Shown here in pieces: positions 59,522 to 64,000 of a stretch of DNA of 64,000 nucleotides. The notes beneath the pieces were generated by a model. That model was not told where the DNA came from and ran no database searches. It saw only the letters and a program-made list of their open reading frames with translations. Both the position numbers and the translations under genes were made by a program. How positions within the stretch are numbered: position 1 is the stretch's first letter; each line of letters begins with the position of its first letter. The stretch lies in NCBI RefSeq assembly GCF_018642165.1, contig NZ_JAHHZM010000005.1, positions 310,001-374,000 on the forward strand, written 5' to 3'. Origin of the DNA: Echinicola shivajiensis (GTDB lineage Bacteria > Bacteroidota > Bacteroidia > Cytophagales > Cyclobacteriaceae).

Positions 59522-61036
59522 TTATTTTTTGATTTTTTGTAAGATTAAAGACAACTCTCTTTTTTCCAAAAAGGCAATCAAAATAACAAAAGCGACTACC
59601 AGCAGATTCCTTAGCAAGCTGGTCAATATCAAGGAATCCATATTTAAATAATAGCCAAGATAGGAGAATGCAAAAGCTACGATTAAATAGAAAACCCCTT
59701 TTTCTATTTTATATGGAATAGGGTAATACTTCTGGCCAAAATAATAGCACATGATAGACATAACCAAATAGGTAGCCAATGTGCTCATGGCCCCACCTGT
59801 ATAGCCAAACCTTGGAACCATAAAAAAGATAACCAAGATAGTTACAATAGCTCCAGTGAAAGTGATATAAAAGCTGTATATGGTCTTGTCCGTAATTTTA
59901 AACCATATGCTCAAATTAAAATATACCCCTAACAACAGATATCCCATCAATAACATCGGGACAATATTGGTGGCCGCCTGATAACCTTTATTACCAAGGA
60001 TTATTGGGGAGATTATATTGAGGTTTACAGCCACTAAAATCATTAAGGTGGCGCAAAATATGATGAACCAGTGCATTACAGTGGCATAAAGCTGTGGGCT
60101 ATTTTTGTCCTCACTCTTGGAGAAGAAAAATGGCTCAGCGGCATATTTAAAGGCCTGAATGATCAGGTTCATGAATATGGCCAGTTTAAAATTGGCTCCA
60201 AAAATACCTCCAGCCTCTCTGGCACTTAGTCCAGGGTAAAAATTTTCAGGTAAGAGGTATTCAAATAGAAATCTTGAAAACACTTCATTGGTGACTCCTG
60301 CCAAGCCCATAAATAACAGGGGAAGGGCATAATGCCACATGGGACCTAGGATACTTCTTTCCAGGCTCCATCTGAATTTACCAGAAAGGGAAAAAACAAC
60401 TGGAATGATCAGGGCATTGGCCAGTAAATTGGATAGTAAAATATAATCGACTCCCCAATCCGGATGGTAAATAGAATCAACCCAAGGCTGTAAAAAGAGT
60501 AGATAATCTCCACGGTGAATATGGAAGAATATTACAATGAACAAAATATTGAAGCCTACATTGAGCAGGATGTTCAAAAGCTTGGTCATGGCAAACTTTA
60601 TGGATTTATTTTCGACCCTTAATTTGGCATAAGGAATGGCCAAGATGGCATCAATGGTCAATATCAAGGCTGTCCACTTGAACAAATAAGCCTTGCCCGG
60701 GTAATCCATCCAAAGGCTAATGGGCTCTGCGGAAAGATATAATAGCGCTCCCAGAGATAGAGAAGTGGTAAGAATCAGGGATTGGACATTATTATAGACT
60801 GTTTGGGAGCTTAGTCCTTTGCCTGTAGAAAACCGGAAAAAGGTGGTTTCCATCCCGTAAGTGAAAATGATATTAAAGAAAGCAATAAAGGCGTATATTG
60901 ATGTGAAAGATCCTAAGTGCTCCTTAGATAGGTAACCTATATAAAGCGGGAGAAGAAGGAAATTAATGACCCTGCCCAGAATGCTACTTATCCCGTAAAT
61001 GGCGGTTTGTCCCGCGAGTTTTTTGAGATTGCTCAT
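59522..61036 (-). CDS. Oligosaccharide flippase/polysaccharide biosynthesis protein (Wzx-like)
   Basis: 504 residues with about twelve to fourteen predicted membrane helices across the whole length, of the MOP/Wzx superfamily (KKLAGQTAIYGISSILGRVINFLLLPLY at the start; YGMETTFFRFSTGKG). It probably flips lipid-linked oligosaccharides from the cytoplasmic to the periplasmic face for surface polysaccharide assembly. No glycosyltransferases are adjacent, so the substrate is unknown. It starts 21 bp after the enoyl-CoA hydratase stop, in the same direction, so it may share that gene's promoter. Confidence 0.92.
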   Translation of the reverse strand: MSNLKKLAGQTAIYGISSILGRVINFLLLPLYIGYLSKEHLGSFTSIYAFIAFFNIIFTYGMETTFFRFSTGKGLSSQTVYNNVQSLILTTSLSLGALLYLSAEPISLWMDYPGKAYLFKWTALILTIDAILAIPYAKLRVENKSIKFAMTKLLNILLNVGFNILFIVIFFHIHRGDYLLFLQPWVDSIYHPDWGVDYILLSNLLANALIIPVVFSLSGKFRWSLERSILGPMWHYALPLLFMGLAGVTNEVFSRFLFEYLLPENFYPGLSAREAGGIFGANFKLAIFMNLIIQAFKYAAEPFFFSKSEDKNSPQLYATVMHWFIIFCATLMILVAVNLNIISPIILGNKGYQAATNIVPMLLMGYLLLGVYFNLSIWFKITDKTIYSFYITFTGAIVTILVIFFMVPRFGYTGGAMSTLATYLVMSIMCYYFGQKYYPIPYKIEKGVFYLIVAFAFSYLGYYLNMDSLILTSLLRNLLVVAFVILIAFLEKRELSLILQKIKK

Positions 61037-61057
61037 GGATTAGCAGCAAAGAATTGC

Positions 61058-61843
61058 TTATTCTCCTTTAAAGTTGGGTTTTCTTTTTTCTAGAAAGGCA
61101 GTGGTACCTTCATTATAGTCTTCTGATTTTACACATCTGGCAAAGCTGTTGGCTTCCATAAGATACCCGTCTTCGTTATTGGTGTAAACGGCGTTGACAC
61201 AATCTACTATCATTCCAAGGGCGAGAGGGGCTTTGGTCATGATTTTTTGAAGGATTTCTTCCGCTTTTTGAATGGCTTCGTCCTTATTGCTGGTGACATA
61301 GTTGACCAGGCCAAGCGCCTTGGCTTCTTCTGCTCCGATCATTTCACCTGTCATGAGTAGCTCATTGGCTTTTCCTCTACCAATTAAAATAGTTAATCTT
61401 TGCGTGCCTCCATATCCAGGGATGATTCCAAGATTAACTTCTGGTTGGCCAAATTTGGCGTTGGCAGATGCGATACGCATATGGCAGGCCATCGCTAATT
61501 CACATCCTCCGCCTAGGGCAAAACCATTAACGACAGCTATCACTGGTTTATGACATGATTCAATCAAACTGTAAACTTCCTGTCCGTTTTCAGAAAACTT
61601 CCGGGCATTTAACTCATTCAATTCGGCAATTTCATTGATATCAGCACCTGCAACGAAAGCTTTTTCACCAGCTCCGGTAAGGATTACCGCCCTGATGGAT
61701 TTGTTGTCGCTTACTTCGTTGAAGATATTTTTCAATTCCTCAAGCGTATCAAAATTGATTGCATTGAGTTTGGGCTCCCGATTGATGGTGAGGTATAAGA
61801 TGCCATCCTTATTTTCCGAAAGAATATTGGTAGTTTCAGCCAT
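61058..61843 (-). CDS. Enoyl-CoA hydratase/isomerase (crotonase family)
   Basis: 261 residues, standard crotonase length. AFVAGADINEI forms the oxyanion-hole turn, GGGCELAMACHMRIAS holds the first catalytic Glu, and FGQPEVNLGIIPGYGGTQRL the second Glu; together these are the hydratase pair. The C-terminal SFARCVKSEDYNEGTTAFLEKRKPNF is typical. It hydrates trans-2-enoyl-CoA in fatty-acid or butyrate-type pathways in the cytoplasm. The promoter 61867-61897 precedes it. Confidence 0.95.
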   Translation of the reverse strand: MAETTNILSENKDGILYLTINREPKLNAINFDTLEELKNIFNEVSDNKSIRAVILTGAGEKAFVAGADINEIAELNELNARKFSENGQEVYSLIESCHKPVIAVVNGFALGGGCELAMACHMRIASANAKFGQPEVNLGIIPGYGGTQRLTILIGRGKANELLMTGEMIGAEEAKALGLVNYVTSNKDEAIQKAEEILQKIMTKAPLALGMIVDCVNAVYTNNEDGYLMEANSFARCVKSEDYNEGTTAFLEKRKPNFKGE

Positions 61844-61866
61844 GCTTTAAAACCTATGTTTAAATT

Positions 61867-61897
61867 CAAATATACGAGGTGGTGTAGCAAAGACAAA
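61867..61897 (-). promoter_or_regulatory. Promoter of the enoyl-CoA hydratase gene
   Basis: On the minus strand TTTG (61897-61894), 19 bases, TATATTTG (61874-61867), a perfect match to the Bacteroidota consensus, 23 bp before the ATG. Confidence 0.82.
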
Positions 61898-62026
61898 GTA
61901 AACCTAACAAAAATGAATCCGTATGATAGCTTGTGCCTGATATCCTGAGGATTGAAATTCAATAATTCATTTGGCTTTTTATTTGAAATAGTCATTTTAT
62001 TATCAATCAGGTCTGACAAAATTTTA

Positions 62027-62034
62027 TATTTTTG
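62027..62034 (+). promoter_or_regulatory. -7 box TATTTTTG before icd
   Basis: Perfect TAnnTTTG, 40 bp before the icd ATG. No clear -33 TTG at the expected distance. It is divergent from the hydratase promoter 130 bp away. Confidence 0.5.
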
Positions 62035-62074
62035 TATCACATTTTGAAACCTCAAATCTATAATAATATTACGT

Positions 62075-63538
62075 ATGTCATCCAAAAGAAAAATAACCGT
62101 AGCTTACGGAGACGGAATCGGTCCAGAAATCATGAAAGCCACGCTGGGGATTTTGGAAGCAGCTGGAGCAGATATCGAAACTGACGTCATTGAGATTGGA
62201 GAGCAAGTCTATCTTAAAGGAATCAGCTCAGGTATAGAACCAAAAGCTTGGGATTCCCTAAGGGAGTCTAAGGTGTTTTTGAAGGCACCTATTACCACTC
62301 CACAAGGAGGAGGATTCAAGAGTTTGAATGTGACCACAAGAAAGACATTAGGACTTTATGCTAATGTGAGGCCTTGTAAGGCATTTTCTCCCTATATACA
62401 CACGCACTTTCCTAAGACAGATATGGTGATTATTCGTGAAAACGAAGAGGATCTATATGCTGGGATTGAGCACAGACAGACGGATGAAGTTTATCAGTGT
62501 TTGAAATTGATTTCCAGACCTGGTTCAGAGAAAATCATTCGTTATGCATTTGAATATGCCAAGAAAAACAACAGAAAGAAAGTAACCTGTATGACCAAGG
62601 ACAACATTATGAAGTTGGCCGATGGTCTATTCCATAAGGTATTTAATGAGGTTTCCAAAGAGTATCCAGATATCGAAGCGGATCACAAGATCATTGATAT
62701 TGGAACGGCTTTGATTGCTGATAAGCCAGAAATGTTTGATGTGATCGTTACCTTGAACCTTTATGGGGATATAATCTCTGACGTAGCTGCCCAGATTACC
62801 GGGTCAGTAGGTTTGGGAGGTTCTTCCAATGTAGGAGAAGATGTAGCGATGTTCGAAGCGATCCACGGTTCTGCTCCTGATATAGCAGGGCAGGATATTG
62901 CTAATCCATCAGGTTTGCTAAATGGAGCAATCATGATGTTGGTACATATTGGACAGCCTGAAGTTGCGGCATTGATCAGTAATGCTTGGATGAAAACTTT
63001 GGAGGACGGAATTCATACGGGAGATATTTACCAAGAGGGAGTTTCTTCTAAGTTGGTAGGCACTCAAGAGTTTGCTCAGGCGGTAATTGAAAGATTAGGT
63101 CAAAAACCTGAGAATATGACTCCAGCTAGCTTCAAGAAAAACGAAGATGGAGACGACAATATGGGAGCCATCAAATTGACAGAAAGAAAGCCATGTGTTA
63201 AAGATTTAATTGGATTGGATGTATTTATCGATTGGAAAGAAAACGATAGAGATGCCAATGTAATTGGTGATAAACTTAGATCAGTGGATGCTGATGGTCT
63301 TAAAATGCAATTGATTACGAACAGAGGTGTGAAAGTGTATCCTGATGGTATGAAAGAAACTTTCTGCTCAGACCACTGGAGGGTGAGGTTCTTTAATGCC
63401 GACCAGAGCACGATTACCCATGGTCAAATTTTAGAGGTTTTGAAGCAGGTGGAAGCACTTGGTTTTGACTTTATTAAAATAGAAAATCTATACACCTTTG
63501 ATGGTGAATTAGGCTTCTCTCTTGCTCAAGGAGAATAA
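62075..63538 (+). CDS. icd: NADP-type isocitrate dehydrogenase, long form
   Basis: 487 residues. The isocitrate/isopropylmalate dehydrogenase core occupies about 1-340: AYGDGIGPEIMKA, LKAPITTPQGGGFKSLNVTTRK (substrate Ser/Arg/Asn), NEEDLYAGIEHRQTDEVYQ, VTCMTKDNIMK (catalytic Lys), DVIVTLNLYGDIISDVAAQITG (metal Asp residues), AMFEAIHGSAPDIAGQDIANPSG (cofactor site). An additional C-terminal domain of about 140 residues (from MTPASFKKNEDGDDNMGAI) distinguishes it from the 416-residue E. coli enzyme and matches the long Thermus thermophilus-like type. It decarboxylates isocitrate to 2-oxoglutarate in the TCA cycle. Cofactor preference is assumed. Confidence 0.95.
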   Translation: MSSKRKITVAYGDGIGPEIMKATLGILEAAGADIETDVIEIGEQVYLKGISSGIEPKAWDSLRESKVFLKAPITTPQGGGFKSLNVTTRKTLGLYANVRPCKAFSPYIHTHFPKTDMVIIRENEEDLYAGIEHRQTDEVYQCLKLISRPGSEKIIRYAFEYAKKNNRKKVTCMTKDNIMKLADGLFHKVFNEVSKEYPDIEADHKIIDIGTALIADKPEMFDVIVTLNLYGDIISDVAAQITGSVGLGGSSNVGEDVAMFEAIHGSAPDIAGQDIANPSGLLNGAIMMLVHIGQPEVAALISNAWMKTLEDGIHTGDIYQEGVSSKLVGTQEFAQAVIERLGQKPENMTPASFKKNEDGDDNMGAIKLTERKPCVKDLIGLDVFIDWKENDRDANVIGDKLRSVDADGLKMQLITNRGVKVYPDGMKETFCSDHWRVRFFNADQSTITHGQILEVLKQVEALGFDFIKIENLYTFDGELGFSLAQGE

Positions 63539-63558
63539 AGATCTTTATATTTTATTAG

Positions 63559-63589
63559 AAAGGGAAGTGATTATCACTTCCCTTTTTTT
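63559..63589 (+). terminator. Rho-independent terminator after icd
   Basis: Perfect 12-bp stem AAAGGGAAGTGA (63559-63570) / TCACTTCCCTTT (63574-63585), loop TTA, continuing into a T-run. Confidence 0.93.
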
Positions 63590-63836
63590 ATGCTCTTATC
63601 TTTTTGATAGATCTGTAGTCAAAAATCTCAAATTAACGAGAGAGGTGAAACACTTTGTTTTGCCTGTTCTATTTGAAAGTATTTTTAATATATTTCTCGA
63701 CTGGTTTTTTTTAAAGGGTTTTGTTTTTTCTCTTCTTTCAAATTTGGTTGTGCTAAACTAAGTGAATTAAATTACCCTCTGGATAAGTTAACCAAACAGA
63801 TTTTAATTAAAATAGTTGAATTAAGGATAAATAATT

Positions 63837-64000
63837 ATGCCAAGAAATTTTGTATGCCTTTTGGTGGGGCTTCTTTTATGGAATGTTTCCTTATCATCAG
63901 CAAATGGAAGGAATTTAATTGAATTGTCGAGTCCAACAAATAAGCTTGAAATTATAATTCAGGACATTGATGGGTTTCAACAAATTGATATTTATACTTC
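63837..64000 (+). CDS. N-terminus of a secreted protein, possibly GH97 (3'-truncated by window edge)
   Basis: ATG 63837 opens a frame to the window end: MPRNFVCLLVGLLLWNVSL forms a signal peptide, followed by SSANGRNLIELSSPTNKLEI and a short beta-rich segment. The ELSSPTNKLEI start resembles the N-terminal domain of GH97 (SusB-like) enzymes, which begin with a 'SP(d/n)gkl' strand. Only 54 residues are available, so this is a guess by pattern. About 250 bp of non-coding sequence separates it from the icd terminator, with no clear promoter box. Confidence 0.5.
   Translation, partial: MPRNFVCLLVGLLLWNVSLSSANGRNLIELSSPTNKLEIIIQDIDGFQQIDIYT

Overview
The window reads as chromosome of a marine-type Bacteroidota, most likely order Cytophagales (Cyclobacteriaceae-like). 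The basis is tandem SusC/SusD pairs, a hybrid two-component regulator (HTCS), SprA of the type IX secretion/gliding system, Bacteroidota promoter boxes (TTTG-N19-TAnnTTTG) and a tmRNA with a GESNYAMAA tag. The genus is inference; I could not search databases.

Bases 1-29,808 are a polysaccharide utilisation locus (PUL) for a sulfated, galactose-containing glycan; the substrate is inferred. In order: a partial sulfatase, a GH117/GH43-like propeller glycosidase, a decayed sulfatase pseudogene and a terminator; two consecutive SusC/SusD pairs and a DUF1735-type surface lipoprotein; a sulfatase with a HEAT-like tail; a clan GH-A hydrolase with fibronectin III-like modules; the HTCS sensor/AraC regulator; then a sulfatase, GH2 beta-galactosidase, sulfatase operon. 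A near-identical 21-bp element lies upstream of both the first SusC gene and the sulfatase/GH2 operon and is the best candidate HTCS operator.

Bases about 29,850-36,100 are a small genomic island at the 3' end of ssrA (tmRNA, minus strand). A roughly 780-bp direct repeat brackets it. The right copy holds the 3' end of an intact 1009-residue primase-helicase (archaeo-eukaryotic primase + SF2 helicase + unknown C-terminal domain, resembling the TOTE conflict-system primase family), its terminator, the ssrA terminator and the ssrA 3' end. The left copy is a decayed version ending in an ssrA-like scar. Divergent from the primase-helicase is an AlbA/Schlafen-type regulator broken by one frameshift and carrying four perfect 10-bp repeats. 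No integrase is visible. This is the most unusual part of the window.

Bases 36,504-57,752 are core genes, nearly all on the minus strand: dut, a TPR protein, a DUF4292 lipoprotein, an EnvC-like factor, tatA, gatA, a LysM lytic transglycosylase, a DUF4837 lipoprotein, maeB, ruvA, sprA, gcvH, a VanZ-like protein and two paralogous TonB-type proteins. Bases 58,079-64,000 hold an unassigned secreted alpha/alpha-toroid-like protein, a Wzx-type flippase, an enoyl-CoA hydratase, a long-form isocitrate dehydrogenase with a strong terminator, and the first codons of a possible GH97 enzyme cut by the window end.
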